This document shows, in pieces, positions 1 to 8,953 of a stretch of DNA of 64,000 bases. The stretch's first letter is position 1, and the number at the start of each line of letters is the position of its first letter. Under the pieces are notes generated by a model. It saw only the letters and a list, made by a program, of their open reading frames with translations, made no database searches and had not been told where the DNA came from. The stretch is from Rhodocyclaceae bacterium (GTDB lineage: Bacteria > Pseudomonadota > Gammaproteobacteria > Burkholderiales > Rhodocyclaceae), in the NCBI GenBank assembly GCA_023150275.1, contig JAKLLG010000005.1, forward strand, positions 62,001 through 126,000, in the 5' to 3' direction. The translations under genes and the position numbers were made by a program.

Positions 1-603
1 TCCACTGTCGGCGATGAGCGCATTTTCGACGCAGCCATACAGCCAGAAGCGGTAGGTCACCTGGTAGACGTGGTGGCGGGTGAGTTTTTTGTCGTCGTCA
101 GTCAATGATGCGTTGAATTCAGCGACGGTCCGGGCAACATGCGATCCCATTTGCCCGTACTCGAAGATGCGTAGCAAATCGTCGTCGGACATGAAGCTGT
201 GCAGGAGAAACTTCCGCCGCACCTTGGTCTTTTTCTCGAAGTCGGTCAGTTCATCCGTTTCCTTACGCAAACGCTTTGGCAGGTATGCGCGCGTTTTCAC
301 GATCCAGCGCATGCCTGCCAACTGCTCTAGCGCGGCTAGGCTGACCTGCGTCGGGAAATGGAGCTTTGGCTTGGTCCGCTTGCGTCCGGTGCTGACGTCG
401 GACTCCTCCTGGCGATCCGGAAACCGCAAGAGAAAAGCGTTGTCGGTCTTACGGTTGGCCCAGACCACGCGAAAGAGGCCTGCCGCGACTGGTAAGTCGC
501 CAGGTTTTATGATTTGCAGGACGTTGTGCCTTCCGATCTGCTGTGGTGCGTCAGGCGGGCACTGGTTGTGTTCAACGAAAGCGTTCGGGTCGCGGGCGTT
601 CAT
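1..603 (-). CDS. tnsB: Tn7-like transposase TnsB, N-terminal part (cut by window edge)
   Basis: I translated the leftward frame from the ATG at 603-601. It stays open for 201 codons to the window edge with no stop, so the gene is partial only because the window ends. Its ATG overlaps the tnsA stop as ATGA, the usual tnsA-tnsB coupling. The visible part is basic and helical and fits the N-terminal DNA-binding region of TnsB. The DDE catalytic core would lie outside the window. In Tn7, TnsB cuts the 3' ends and joins them to the target while TnsA cuts the 5' ends. The assignment rests mainly on coupling to a recognisable TnsA. Confidence 0.7.
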   Translation of the reverse strand, partial: MNARDPNAFVEHNQCPPDAPQQIGRHNVLQIIKPGDLPVAAGLFRVVWANRKTDNAFLLRFPDRQEESDVSTGRKRTKPKLHFPTQVSLAALEQLAGMRWIVKTRAYLPKRLRKETDELTDFEKKTKVRRKFLLHSFMSDDDLLRIFEYGQMGSHVARTVAEFNASLTDDDKKLTRHHVYQVTYRFWLYGCVENALIADSG

Positions 604-1586
604 GATGCCCTCCTGAGCGCGCGCATGAAGGACCAGGAAGGAATCGCCGTCGGAGCGTGCGCGGCACACTTCGGCGTTGGCAACTGCAAATGCACGGGGC
701 GACTAAGGTCGACTGGTAGAAGTGCCCGCATGAGTGCGAGTTTGTACAAGCGGATGGTTGTTTCGGTATTGATTTGCAGCGCGGTAGCAATGGCATTCAT
801 CTGGTCGATGCAACGTCCCTGTGCACCAGTGGCGCAATGCCAGGCCCAGAGGAATCGCTTCAGGAGAACGACATCCTCGTCGCGGACGCGCTGGATGGCC
901 CCGCTCAGCGCCCATTCAAGATTTCGGTGGGCTTGCGGATGGATGTTTCGGTCCGTGACCAGCATCCACGGAATGCCAAGTCGCGCCCAATAGGCGCGCT
1001 CGAGGCGCAACTTCAGAAAGCGCTTGCGACGCGCCTTGGCATGCCTGGCGTTTGCTGGACGTCTCGGAGCCTTGCTTCCGCGTAAATCGGCCCAGTACTT
1101 GTTGGCGATGGCCACGAGAGACGGAGGGCGTCCCGGGAAATGCACCGTCAGCAGTTGGTCGGTCGTATACACGTAGGGGATGCTCAGTCCCACAAAGCGC
1201 GCGTGCCGAAGCTTCTGCGCCGCTGCAATCGCGACCGTGCCTTCACTCTCCTCCGGAATGCCGTCGGGTACAGCGCATCCATGATGCGTCAGAAGCTCGA
1301 TCAGGGGGTTGGCATGCGGATGGGGCCAGAGGGGATACTGCTCCCGTATGTCGGTAACGAAAGGGTGCGACATCCCGACTACGCAGGTTGCCCGCTCAAG
1401 GTTGGACAACAGGTGGTGTTGTCGCCCGATGAATGGATCGAACAACAGGTGCGACTGTCCGAGCGAGGCGTGATCCTGCCGTGTGATCTGCAAAAAGGGC
1501 TGATAGTCGCGACCGACTCCCTGCCCACGACCAGCCTTCAACCAATTCAACAAACGAACTTCAGTAATCGCGGCGCGATGCATCAT
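600..1586 (-). CDS. tnsA: Tn7-like transposition endonuclease TnsA
   Basis: This 328-residue protein matches the TnsA endonuclease family in layout: a restriction-enzyme-like N-terminal domain and a C-terminal winged-helix region. Candidate catalytic residues are E82 (in IREQYP), D143 (in YTTDQL) and K163 (in IANKYW), corresponding to the E...D...K of Tn7 TnsA. TnsA makes the 5' cuts that let Tn7 elements move by cut-and-paste. Its length is somewhat above the 273 residues of Tn7 TnsA. Two ATGs stand in tandem at the start, and the first is used here. Its promoter side faces the regulator pair at 1.8-2.6 kb. Confidence 0.85.
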   Translation of the reverse strand: MMHRAAITEVRLLNWLKAGRGQGVGRDYQPFLQITRQDHASLGQSHLLFDPFIGRQHHLLSNLERATCVVGMSHPFVTDIREQYPLWPHPHANPLIELLTHHGCAVPDGIPEESEGTVAIAAAQKLRHARFVGLSIPYVYTTDQLLTVHFPGRPPSLVAIANKYWADLRGSKAPRRPANARHAKARRKRFLKLRLERAYWARLGIPWMLVTDRNIHPQAHRNLEWALSGAIQRVRDEDVVLLKRFLWAWHCATGAQGRCIDQMNAIATALQINTETTIRLYKLALMRALLPVDLSRPVHLQLPTPKCAAHAPTAIPSWSFMRALRRAS

Positions 1587-1813
1587 GATCTCCCGGCGGC
1601 GGACGACGAAGGCGACGGGGTGTCGTTAGCGCCGAAGACTCGGCGCGACATCTCTGCGATACATCGACCGTGAATCGAGGGGCGAAAAACCCCGTTGACT
1701 CCGGGTGCCGGTAGAGCGATACTGAAATTGTCCTTTCGTATGTGTCCCGTTGGCGCGGGATGCTCAAAGCACACGGAGCCGTGCCTATGCAAATAGGTGC
1801 GGCTTTTTCATTT
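1587..1813. other. Region upstream of tnsA, no gene
   Basis: No convincing gene lies here. The stretch should hold the tnsA promoter and possibly TnsB-binding repeats of a transposon end. I see short partial repeats around TGTCG (for example near 1620 and 1648) but no canonical TGT...ACA terminus. Confidence 0.4.
1778..1808 (+). terminator. Hairpin with T-tract
   Basis: The 11-bp arms GCCGTGCCTAT and ATAGGTGCGGC (two G-T pairs) flank a GCAA loop and are followed by five Ts at 1804-1808. This has the form of an intrinsic terminator for rightward transcription. No rightward gene ends just before it, so its role may be to insulate tnsA from antisense transcription. Confidence 0.45.
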
Positions 1814-2044
1814 CTACATGGTGGTGTCCTCCAGGACTGCACCCGGCAATCTTTCGTCGGGTGACGGGGCCTTCCTTAGTCCGAGGCTGACGGCGATCCG
1901 GTGAGTCTGCCCGCGCTTTGCCGGAGACTCTCCGCGCAAGACTCGGTAGACCAACGCTGGCGAGAATCCGTTGTTGCGAGCCCATGCGGCAACTGACTGC
2001 CCATTGACTTCAAAAAGCGTACGAATTTCATAGACGGTTTTCAT
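1814..2044 (-). CDS. BcepMu gp16-family DNA-binding protein
   Basis: A 76-residue protein, taking the ATG at 2044-2042 as start; the open frame extends further upstream but through an AT-rich operator region. The sequence has the pattern of the phage-associated BcepMu gp16 family: a short helix-turn-helix with a WARxNGFSPALVYRVLRG-type core and a following RGQ-HRIAVSLGLRK segment. These small Cro-like proteins are found in Mu-like phages and other mobile elements. The gene diverges from the XRE repressor at 2145 and points toward tnsA. By inference it is one arm of a switch controlling the mobile element. Confidence 0.75.
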   Translation of the reverse strand: MKTVYEIRTLFEVNGQSVAAWARNNGFSPALVYRVLRGESPAKRGQTHRIAVSLGLRKAPSPDERLPGAVLEDTTM

Positions 2045-2064
2045 GCACCCAAGTCTAACAAAAA

Positions 2065-2080
2065 GTTTACAAATGTAAAC
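2065..2080. promoter_or_regulatory. Palindromic operator GTTTAC-N4-GTAAAC
   Basis: A perfect 6-bp inverted repeat with an AAAT spacer lies 21 bp upstream of the gp16-like start codon. Its position between two divergent regulators makes it a likely binding site for one of them. Confidence 0.6.
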
Positions 2081-2102
2081 ATTGTTGATGCATTGAGTAT
2101 TG

Positions 2103-2128
2103 TAGTGAATAATGTAGATCATTCACTA
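2103..2128. promoter_or_regulatory. Palindromic operator TAGTGAAT-N10-ATTCACTA
   Basis: A perfect 8-bp inverted repeat with a 10-bp spacer ends 16 bp before the XRE gene start. It is unrelated in sequence to the GTTTAC palindrome 23 bp away. This suggests one operator for each of the two regulators, as in phage immunity regions. Confidence 0.6.
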
Positions 2129-2144
2129 TTGGATTCTGTGTGCC

Positions 2145-2570
2145 ATGGACAATGAGCAGTTTTCAGCGCGCCTGCTGGCGGAAAGGAAGCGCCTGAAACA
2201 AAACCAGGCGGAATTTGGGGCCTTGGGCGGGGTGTCGCGTCTGGCGCAACTCAATTACGAACACGGTGATCGAGCGCCTTCGGCCGAATATCTCCTGAAA
2301 CTCGGGGATGCTGGCGTCGACGTGGTCTACTTGCTGACAGGGCAGCGTTTGGAAATAAATGCGCTGGACTGGGATATCGTGGAGCGCGCGTTCAAGCTGG
2401 TGTTCCGGATGGTCGAGGACGAACCGGAGATGCGGTTTTCGTCGGATCACTTGTTTGATTTGTTCAAAACCATCTGGACGTCCATGATGCGAGACACCTA
2501 TGGAGAGACCAACTTCTCACAGGAGCAAAGAGCACTGCCACCAGCGGGACGCACCGTAGAAGGGGTTTGA
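2145..2570 (+). CDS. XRE-family (phage repressor-like) transcriptional regulator
   Basis: A 141-residue protein with an N-terminal helix-turn-helix of the Cro/CI type at about residues 5-65. The recognition region contains LGGVSRLAQLNYEHGDRAPS, followed by the YLLKLGDAGVDVVYLLTG signature typical of phage-type XRE regulators. The C-terminal half is not recognisable. It diverges from the gp16-like gene across a 100-bp interval with two palindromes. It is followed one base after its stop by the membrane protein gene at 2572, so the two are probably cotranscribed. Likely role: repressor of the adjacent transposition genes or of itself. Confidence 0.75.
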   Translation: MDNEQFSARLLAERKRLKQNQAEFGALGGVSRLAQLNYEHGDRAPSAEYLLKLGDAGVDVVYLLTGQRLEINALDWDIVERAFKLVFRMVEDEPEMRFSSDHLFDLFKTIWTSMMRDTYGETNFSQEQRALPPAGRTVEGV

Positions 2571-2571
2571 T

Positions 2572-3195
2572 GTGAGCAACGAAGATGATCGCATCGAGTA
2601 CTGGAAGAAACTAGTCGCTCGCCTGGAGGATGACAGGCGGAGTCGCGGCGATGAAGGCGTGCCGTTTGAGCTTGAAATGGAGCGGCTACTTAGGTCAGAG
2701 CAAGTCAGCGCCGATGGCCGCATCCATAAGCTCCGAACCGCTTGGAAAAAGATTCAACGCCGTTGCTCTGATGTGTTGTTTTGCATGGTGTATGGCCATG
2801 CCAGGCCGCAAGTGGACTCGGAACTGCGACAACTGCTTGAGGTACTTTTAAGAAGCACTGGAAAGCTAAGTGCAGAAGAGGTCCGCCAGATACATGAACA
2901 GGGAATTGTTCGGCGCGGTAATGATGGAAAGCCAGAGGCGGTCGGCCCCTCACGACGTGCGTGCAGGCTTGCCATGGCGGGGGTTGCATTGCTGATTTTG
3001 GCGCTGGCGCCCAGTCTGGTTTACCTGTTGGCGGATCCGTTCTGGCTGCCGACACATATTGCTCCCTCGATTCTTCTCGGTGTCGCAACGGGCATTTGCG
3101 GTCGCCACATCCACAAGCTTTACTGGGGACGTGAACGTTTGGCACGGAAACTGACCTATCTCTGGCCAGCGTTTCGATATGTTGCTGACGCATGA
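2572..3195 (+). CDS. Uncharacterised two-helix membrane protein
   Basis: This 207-residue protein starts at a GTG one base after the stop of the XRE gene, so translational coupling is likely. Residues 1-125 are charged and predicted cytoplasmic. Residues 133-153 and about 162-176 form two hydrophobic segments, followed by a basic tail ending in a YLWPAFRY segment. I do not recognise a family. Coupling to a phage-type repressor suggests a mobile-element accessory or exclusion function, but nothing in the sequence proves this. Confidence 0.55.
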   Translation: MSNEDDRIEYWKKLVARLEDDRRSRGDEGVPFELEMERLLRSEQVSADGRIHKLRTAWKKIQRRCSDVLFCMVYGHARPQVDSELRQLLEVLLRSTGKLSAEEVRQIHEQGIVRRGNDGKPEAVGPSRRACRLAMAGVALLILALAPSLVYLLADPFWLPTHIAPSILLGVATGICGRHIHKLYWGRERLARKLTYLWPAFRYVADA

Positions 3196-3477
3196 CGATC
3201 TTGTAGGATCGGACGAAGTGTGTAAACTCGAGACCAGTGCCATATCTCCACCCGTTGCTCTCCTTTGCCGCCGGCGCGGGGCTCCCGCGACCTGCAGACA
3301 AAAGAAGGCGCACCTCTCCCGTCAGAATCCGTGCCCATTCGGTGTATTAATAAGACGCGAATCGCATTCGTCGCCAAGGCGCGGGCGCGAATCTTGGCAA
3401 ATCCAATAAGCCGCTTCTAGAGCACCTGCGGGGATTGTAGACATGAGCGCTACACCGCTTTCGTTCATCTCGGGTTC

Positions 3478-4941
3478 TCAATGATCCTGATGCGCAGACT
3501 GCTCCGATTTACGAAATAGTTCTAATGTCGACTGGTCTTTCATGGAATCCTCAGGAAGCCTGAGAACAAATCGAGTCAGTCCATCGGCAGATATCACAGA
3601 AATCGTTCCACCGTGAGCCGCAAGAATGCTTCGCGTTATTGCGAGCCCCAACCCAGACCCTTCGCAACTCCTCTGACGAGAAGAATCGGCCCTATAAAAA
3701 CGATCGAACAACCGCGGAAGATGTTCGGCTGGTATCGTGGTGCCAGTATTTGCGACAGTCAGTTCGATGTACTCGTCGGTTCCACGCCCGACGGAAACGA
3801 AAATATTTCCGCCCGGCGGTGTGTGACGCATCGCATTCGACAGTAGGTTGTTGATAGCTCTGCGTAGCATCAGACGATCCCCTTGCGTCTCCCCGTGCCC
3901 ATATTGCGAGAGAACAATGCTCTTCTCTGCGGCAAGTACTTCATAAAATTCAAGCAGACTCTGGACTTCTGCGCCGAGATCAACGAGCTCTTTGTTCGGG
4001 ATGATTTGATGGTTGTCCGCCTTGGCGAGAAACAACATGTCAGATATCGTTCTGGACAAGCGTTCAAATTCTTCAGCGTTTGACTCTAGAATTTCCCTGT
4101 ATTCGTCAGCCGTTCTGGCTCGGCAGAGTGTGACTTGGGTCTGGGTAAGCAGGTTGCTGACAGGAGTTCTTAACTCGTGGGCCAAGTCGGAAGAAAAGTC
4201 AGAAAGACGCCGAAAGGAGTCCTCCAGGCGCGATAGCATGTCATTGAGTGCACCGGCAACGCTTCCTAGTTCTTCAGGGACTGCTTCAACCGGAAGGCGG
4301 GTATGCAGTCGGTTTGCGGTGATTGTGGTGGCCTCGTCCCTGATTTTCCGCAACGGGCTTAGCCCCCGTCTGACCACGACCCATCCGAGCAGTCCCATTG
4401 CTGCCGTTGCGCACGCAACGAAAATCCAAAGCGTGATTCTGAATGACTGCAGGAAATGTTCGTGGTGGGATATTTCCGTGCCGACAACAACGATAAGCTT
4501 TTCTCTGCTCGGCCCTGTCATGGGAATAGATGCAGAGATACCGCGCCACGGGATGCCTTCATTTGTTCGCCATTTAACGGGCCTGTTGCTTCCACCAGTG
4601 AGCGGAGGCGAGATGAGATCGCTAGGAATCGGCATGTCGATATTTGCGTAAAGACGCCTGCGGTCTGAAGCGAAAACCGCTACCGTAAGTCCGTGATGAC
4701 CAGTAAGAGCATCGTCGAGTTGTTCCTTTACTGACCGTTGGAGTTGCTGAAGCTGCGTGCGTTCAAGCAGATGCCGTGCGAGGGCAAATTTTCCCGACAA
4801 GACTTCCATGTCTTGCTCCTCGAAATGTTGCTCGACGGACAGGCCGATAAAGATTCCGAGAAGAACCAAGACGGTCGCCGATGCTGCAGCGTAGAGGAGC
4901 GTCAGACGAAGGGTAAGGGATCGTCCGATCAATGATTTCAA
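3478..4941 (-). CDS. copS: Heavy-metal sensor histidine kinase (CopS/CusS type)
   Basis: A 487-residue inner-membrane kinase. TM1 is at about residues 12-33, a periplasmic sensor loop at about 35-165 and TM2 at about 168-190. A HAMP linker follows, then the phosphorylation box with H255 in a LAHELRTP motif, an N box ([10 protein letters not shown]) and a G box (GSGLGLAI). This is the layout of the CusS/CopS family, which senses periplasmic Cu(I)/Ag(I). It starts at a TTG that overlaps the copR stop (TTGA). No better-placed ATG exists. It is the downstream gene of the copRS operon. Confidence 0.85.
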   Translation of the reverse strand: MKSLIGRSLTLRLTLLYAAASATVLVLLGIFIGLSVEQHFEEQDMEVLSGKFALARHLLERTQLQQLQRSVKEQLDDALTGHHGLTVAVFASDRRRLYANIDMPIPSDLISPPLTGGSNRPVKWRTNEGIPWRGISASIPMTGPSREKLIVVVGTEISHHEHFLQSFRITLWIFVACATAAMGLLGWVVVRRGLSPLRKIRDEATTITANRLHTRLPVEAVPEELGSVAGALNDMLSRLEDSFRRLSDFSSDLAHELRTPVSNLLTQTQVTLCRARTADEYREILESNAEEFERLSRTISDMLFLAKADNHQIIPNKELVDLGAEVQSLLEFYEVLAAEKSIVLSQYGHGETQGDRLMLRRAINNLLSNAMRHTPPGGNIFVSVGRGTDEYIELTVANTGTTIPAEHLPRLFDRFYRADSSRQRSCEGSGLGLAITRSILAAHGGTISVISADGLTRFVLRLPEDSMKDQSTLELFRKSEQSAHQDH

Positions 4942-5615
4942 GCTGCGACCTCAAGTACGTAGCCCATGCCCCGAACAGTGCGAATGAGCTTTGGCTCAAA
5001 ATCCTCATCGATCTTCTTCCGTAGTCGTTTCACGGCAACCTCAATCACATTTGTGTCGCTATCAAAATTCATGTCCCAGACTTGCGATGCAATCAATGAT
5101 CTCGGCAAAACCTCCCCTTGCCGGCGCAGCAGTAACTCGAGCAATGAAAACTCCTTAGCTGTTAAGTCAATCCGCTTCCCCGCACGTGTTACCCGTCTGC
5201 GCAGCAGGTCAAGTTCGAGATCGTGGGCCCGAAGAACTTCTGCTTCCTTGGCTTTGCCTCCACGTCGCAGGAGCGTTCTTACCCGTGCCAGAAGTTCGGA
5301 AAACGCAAAAGGCTTGACCAGGTAATCGTCCGCGCCCAACTCAAGGCCCTTGACCCGATCCTCGATCTGATCGCGAGCGGTAAGAAAAAGAACTGGCATT
5401 TCCTTGCCGGCACGCCGGATCCCTTGCAAGACCTGCCAGCCGTCTATTCCGGGAAGCATGACGTCGAGGATGGCGAGATCATAGGCTTCGGTCAAAGATT
5501 GATGCAATCCATCAAGGCCATCATGGACCAGGTCGACCACAAAGCCGGCTTCAATCAGTCCCTGTTTCAGGTAGGTCCCGGTCTTCGGCTCGTCTTCAAC
5601 TACAAGAATCTTCAT
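4938..5615 (-). CDS. copR: OmpR-family heavy-metal response regulator (CopR/CusR type)
   Basis: A 225-residue response regulator. The receiver domain carries the acidic pair E8/D9, phospho-acceptor D51 (in [10 protein letters not shown]) and the conserved lysine in YLVKPF. The C-terminal winged helix resembles CusR and PcoR. The ATG at 5615-5613 is chosen because the protein then begins [10 protein letters not shown], the family-typical start; an extension of five codons upstream is less likely. It diverges from the copper operon across a perfect operator at 5681-5698. It probably activates both directions and the other boxes in the island. Confidence 0.88.
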   Translation of the reverse strand: MKILVVEDEPKTGTYLKQGLIEAGFVVDLVHDGLDGLHQSLTEAYDLAILDVMLPGIDGWQVLQGIRRAGKEMPVLFLTARDQIEDRVKGLELGADDYLVKPFAFSELLARVRTLLRRGGKAKEAEVLRAHDLELDLLRRRVTRAGKRIDLTAKEFSLLELLLRRQGEVLPRSLIASQVWDMNFDSDTNVIEVAVKRLRKKIDEDFEPKLIRTVRGMGYVLEVAA

Positions 5616-5680
5616 AGATACCCTCACCAATCACTGAAATATATGGCGCATTCTCCATCGGCTACCTGGTGAATTTTCTA

Positions 5681-5698
5681 GATTACTAAAATGTAATC
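5681..5698. promoter_or_regulatory. CopR/CusR-type box GATTAC-N6-GTAATC
   Basis: GATTACTAAAATGTAATC is a perfect 6-bp inverted repeat with a 6-bp spacer, between the divergent copRS and copper-efflux operons. Known CusR/PcoR boxes (TGAC-N6-GTCA core) have the same half-site spacing. It is the best copy of a motif that recurs through the island. Confidence 0.75.
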
Positions 5699-5784
5699 TT
5701 TAAGTCAGGGCCGTGTCGGTTTGGCGGCCGCATGATGTCAATTCATTGGGGCAGCAGACCCCATCCCTGCCCAACGGAGACACC

Positions 5785-6054
5785 ATGAAAAAGATGGCAT
5801 TCGTAATCGCTGCCGCTGCCAGTTTTGCATCTGCTGCGGAAGTCCTGTCGCCCAGCACGACGGTCGAGAAATTCGATCCGGCGTTCAACGAGTACAAAGC
5901 TTTTGAAGATGTTGCGGTCGAAGGCTGGCGGTATGCAAACGAGGAGGTTGAACGTTTGCGGGGCCATATGGGGCATCTGAATGATGATCCATCCCCGCTT
6001 CGCTTGGATGGCCCTTCTGCAGACCCAAAAAAAGATAGTGGTTCGAGGAGGTGA
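5785..6054 (+). CDS. Small secreted protein, first gene of the copper operon
   Basis: An 89-residue protein with a cleavable signal peptide (MKKMAFVIAAAASFASA). The mature part is short and helical with a HMGHL segment near residue 63. The ATG at 5785 follows an AACGGAGA ribosome site; earlier in-frame starts lie within the operator region. It is 3 bp from the TolC-like gene and 87 bp from the copper box, so it is the leader gene of the operon. No family is recognised; a periplasmic copper-related role is inferred only from position. Confidence 0.6.
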   Translation: MKKMAFVIAAAASFASAAEVLSPSTTVEKFDPAFNEYKAFEDVAVEGWRYANEEVERLRGHMGHLNDDPSPLRLDGPSADPKKDSGSRR

Positions 6055-6057
6055 ATC

Positions 6058-7500
6058 ATGGCCATCCGAGCCGAAACTCAAGATAGATCGCGATCCAGAC
6101 GATTGGTTGTCCTTGCCTGGTCTGCCGTGGCCCTGACGGGATGCGCAACCTTTTCGGACGATGGCGGCTTTCGCAGCGTCGAGCAAACGACGCGCGAACG
6201 GCTGAAAAAGGAAGTTGTCTGGCCGCGCACCGACGAAGAACGGTCGGCCCTGCAGCAACGCGTGAACGAGCTCTTGGCGAGAACGCTGGCCGCTGACGAT
6301 GCCGTCCAGATTGCCCTGTTCAACAATCGGGGCTTGCGGGCAGCGTTCTTCGACCTCGGAATCAGCGAGGCGGAGCTGGTTCAGGCTGGCCGTCTGCCTA
6401 ATCCGCATTTCTCGATGCTGCGCGCAAGTAAGGCTGAAGAAGGCGGGCGCGAATACAAAATCGAACAGGCTTTGACATTCAATATATTCGCATTAATAAC
6501 GATGCCGCTGGCTGTGCAGGTAGAGCAGCGGCGTTTCGAGCAGACCCAGCGGCTTGCCGCGATCGAAGTGGTGCGGGTCGCGACGGAGGCACGAGAGGCC
6601 TACTATTCTGCCGTGGCGGCTGAGGAAAGCGTCAGGTTTCTGCGCAAGGTGAATACAGCGGCCGAAGCCGGTGCAGAGCTAGCACGGCGAATGGCCAAGG
6701 TCGGCAATTTCAGCAAACTTCGTCAGATGCGTGAGCAGGCATTCTATGCCGATGCGGCGCTCAATCTTGCGCGTGCCGAGCAAGCCGCAGTTTCATCCCG
6801 AGAAAGATTGGCCAGAGCGCTTGGCGTTTCGAATCGCGACGCCTTCAAACTTGCTGAACGTCTGCCGGATTTGCCGTCATCGGTCGGCGAGCAGCCCGGA
6901 ATTGAACAGGCCGCACTTGATCAGCGGCTTGATTTGCAGGCGTTGCGGGCCGAGACCGAGGCTCTGGCGCGGAACCTCGGGCTAACGAAAGCTACTCGCT
7001 TCGTGAATGTCCTCGAACTCGGGCCTGCACGCGTCCTGGAGGGGCCGCGTGATAGTCCCTACAAGCGTGGTTATGAAATCAGCTTTGAACTGCCGATCTT
7101 CGACTGGGGCGGCGCCAAGGTTGCCAAGGCAGAGGCAATCTACATGCAGGCCATCGAGCGAACCGGCGAAGCTGCAGTAAACGCCCGCTCTGAGGTGCGT
7201 GAAGCCTATCGCGGCTATCGAACGAACTACGATATCGCACGCCATTACCGGGACGAAATTGTGCCACTTACGAAGCGAATTTCCGATGAAAACCTACTCC
7301 GATACAACGGCATGTTGATCGGTGTATTCGATCTGCTTGCCGATGCTCGATCGCAGATATCGAGCGTTAACGCCTATATCGAGGCCCTTCGGGATTTCTG
7401 GATTGCTGAGGGTGATCTGCAGATGGCCATGATCGGCAAGCCATCCTTGAATACCTCTACACGAGCGGTTGCGGCATCTACCGGTCGCCCCGACCACTGA
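6058..7500 (+). CDS. TolC-family outer-membrane efflux lipoprotein
   Basis: A 480-residue TolC-type protein. Its signal sequence ends in a lipobox (ALTGC, Cys at about residue 29), as in CusC/NodT-type lipoproteins. Long heptad-rich helices with Ala/Glu/Arg-rich repeats occur at about residues 150-250 and 390-450, as expected for the periplasmic helical barrel. It is the first of two TolC-family genes in the copper island; the second (10537) is adjacent to cusBA. This one sits before the multicopper oxidase, where it may serve the oxidase module or act as an alternative channel. Confidence 0.82.
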   Translation: MAIRAETQDRSRSRRLVVLAWSAVALTGCATFSDDGGFRSVEQTTRERLKKEVVWPRTDEERSALQQRVNELLARTLAADDAVQIALFNNRGLRAAFFDLGISEAELVQAGRLPNPHFSMLRASKAEEGGREYKIEQALTFNIFALITMPLAVQVEQRRFEQTQRLAAIEVVRVATEAREAYYSAVAAEESVRFLRKVNTAAEAGAELARRMAKVGNFSKLRQMREQAFYADAALNLARAEQAAVSSRERLARALGVSNRDAFKLAERLPDLPSSVGEQPGIEQAALDQRLDLQALRAETEALARNLGLTKATRFVNVLELGPARVLEGPRDSPYKRGYEISFELPIFDWGGAKVAKAEAIYMQAIERTGEAAVNARSEVREAYRGYRTNYDIARHYRDEIVPLTKRISDENLLRYNGMLIGVFDLLADARSQISSVNAYIEALRDFWIAEGDLQMAMIGKPSLNTSTRAVAASTGRPDH

Positions 7501-7518
7501 GAACGGAGGACTCTGACC

Positions 7519-8937
7519 ATGAACTCTCGTCGAGACTTCATTCGCAATTTCGGAATCGCCGGCGGTGCTGTGCTGGCTTCTTCAGTCAGCTCGGTTGCCA
7601 TGGGAGCGGTCCCCGAAGCACCCACGATGGGCTCGCCGAATACGCAGCCGCCTATGCGTCCCGCTGTGGGTCGCCCATACAACCCTGTTGTCACCCTCAA
7701 CGGGTGGACATTGCCGTGGCGTATGAAAAACGGAACCAAGGAATTCCATCTGATCGCCGAGCCGGTGGTTCGCGAAATTGCTCCCGGTATGAAGGCGCAC
7801 CTGTGGGGTTACAACGGCCAAAGTCCAGGGCCGACGATCGAGGTTGTCGAAGGAGACCGTGTTCGCATTTTTGTCACCAACCGTCTGCCGGAGCACACCA
7901 CAATTCATTGGCACGGGCAGCGTCTGCCCAACGGGATGGATGGGGTTGGCGGCCTAAACCAGAAGCAGATTCCGCCCGGAAAAACCTTCGCCTACGAATT
8001 TGTCGCCCGTCGGCCTGGAACTTTTATGTATCACCCGCATGCCGATGAAATGACACAGATGGCGATGGGCATGATGGGGTTCTGGGTAACTCATCCCCGA
8101 GAAACGCATCCGCTGATCGATGTAGTTGATCGTGATTTCTGCTTTCTGCTGAACGCCTATGACATCGCCCCCGGCAGCTATACGCCAAAGGTCAATACGA
8201 TGCTTGACTTCAACCTGTGGACATGGAACAGCCGCGCTTTTCCGGGAATCGACTCGCTCAACGTCCGCAAGGGTGACAAGGTCCGCATCCGAATCGGCAA
8301 CCTGACGATGACCAACCACCCGATACACCTGCACGGGCACGAATTCGTTGTTAGTGGCACGGATGGCGGACCGACCCCGATCGGTTCGCGTTGGCCGGAA
8401 GTGACGACTGACGTTGCCGTCGGGCAGATGCGGCAGATCGAGTTCCTTGCCGATGAAGAAGGGGACTGGGCAATCCATTGCCACAAGAGTCACCACACCA
8501 TGAACGCAATGGGGCATGACGTTCCTACCATGATCGGCGTGGACCACCGGGGACTCGTAAAGCAGATCACCGATCTGATCCCAGAATACATGGTGATGGG
8601 GGAGCGGGGGATGGCCGACATGGGAGAGATGGAGATGGCGATCCCTGACAACACCTTGCCGATGATGACTGGCCGCGGCCCTTATGGGGCGCTGGAGATG
8701 GGCGGCATGTTTAGCGTCCTCAAGGTGCGAGGCGATCAGAAGGTTGGCGACTATCGCGACCCTGGCTGGTATCGGCAGCCGCGAGGAACGCAGGCCTTCG
8801 AATGGGCCGGCACCGTGGAATCTCTGCGACGCGCACCTGGAACCGCGCAGGAGCTTTCATCCTCAAGTGCACAGGAAGCGACAAAAACGATAGAAGTCCG
8901 CGTTCGGAAGCCAAGCGCTGGTAAACCGCATTATTAA
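7519..8937 (+). CDS. Multicopper oxidase (two-domain copper oxidase), Tat-exported
   Basis: A 472-residue periplasmic copper oxidase. The N-terminus has a twin-arginine motif (SRRDFIR). All four copper-binding blocks are present: HWHG at 130-133, HPH at 172-174, HPIHLHGH at 267-274 and HCHKSHH beginning at 320, with M331 as the likely type-1 axial ligand. Only two cupredoxin domains fit in the length, so this is shorter than CopA or CueO. A Met-rich stretch follows the last copper block (about residues 353-400), as in copper-tolerance oxidases. It probably oxidises periplasmic Cu(I) to less toxic Cu(II). It lies 18 bp after the TolC-like gene. Confidence 0.88.
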   Translation: MNSRRDFIRNFGIAGGAVLASSVSSVAMGAVPEAPTMGSPNTQPPMRPAVGRPYNPVVTLNGWTLPWRMKNGTKEFHLIAEPVVREIAPGMKAHLWGYNGQSPGPTIEVVEGDRVRIFVTNRLPEHTTIHWHGQRLPNGMDGVGGLNQKQIPPGKTFAYEFVARRPGTFMYHPHADEMTQMAMGMMGFWVTHPRETHPLIDVVDRDFCFLLNAYDIAPGSYTPKVNTMLDFNLWTWNSRAFPGIDSLNVRKGDKVRIRIGNLTMTNHPIHLHGHEFVVSGTDGGPTPIGSRWPEVTTDVAVGQMRQIEFLADEEGDWAIHCHKSHHTMNAMGHDVPTMIGVDHRGLVKQITDLIPEYMVMGERGMADMGEMEMAIPDNTLPMMTGRGPYGALEMGGMFSVLKVRGDQKVGDYRDPGWYRQPRGTQAFEWAGTVESLRRAPGTAQELSSSSAQEATKTIEVRVRKPSAGKPHY

Positions 8938-8953
8938 TTTATAGAGGAGTCAA

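Noticed and set aside
1676..1694. GGGG-CGAAAAA-CCCC hairpin as a terminator
   Set aside because: The T-run on the leftward strand is in the loop, not after the stem, and it lies upstream of tnsA rather than after a gene.
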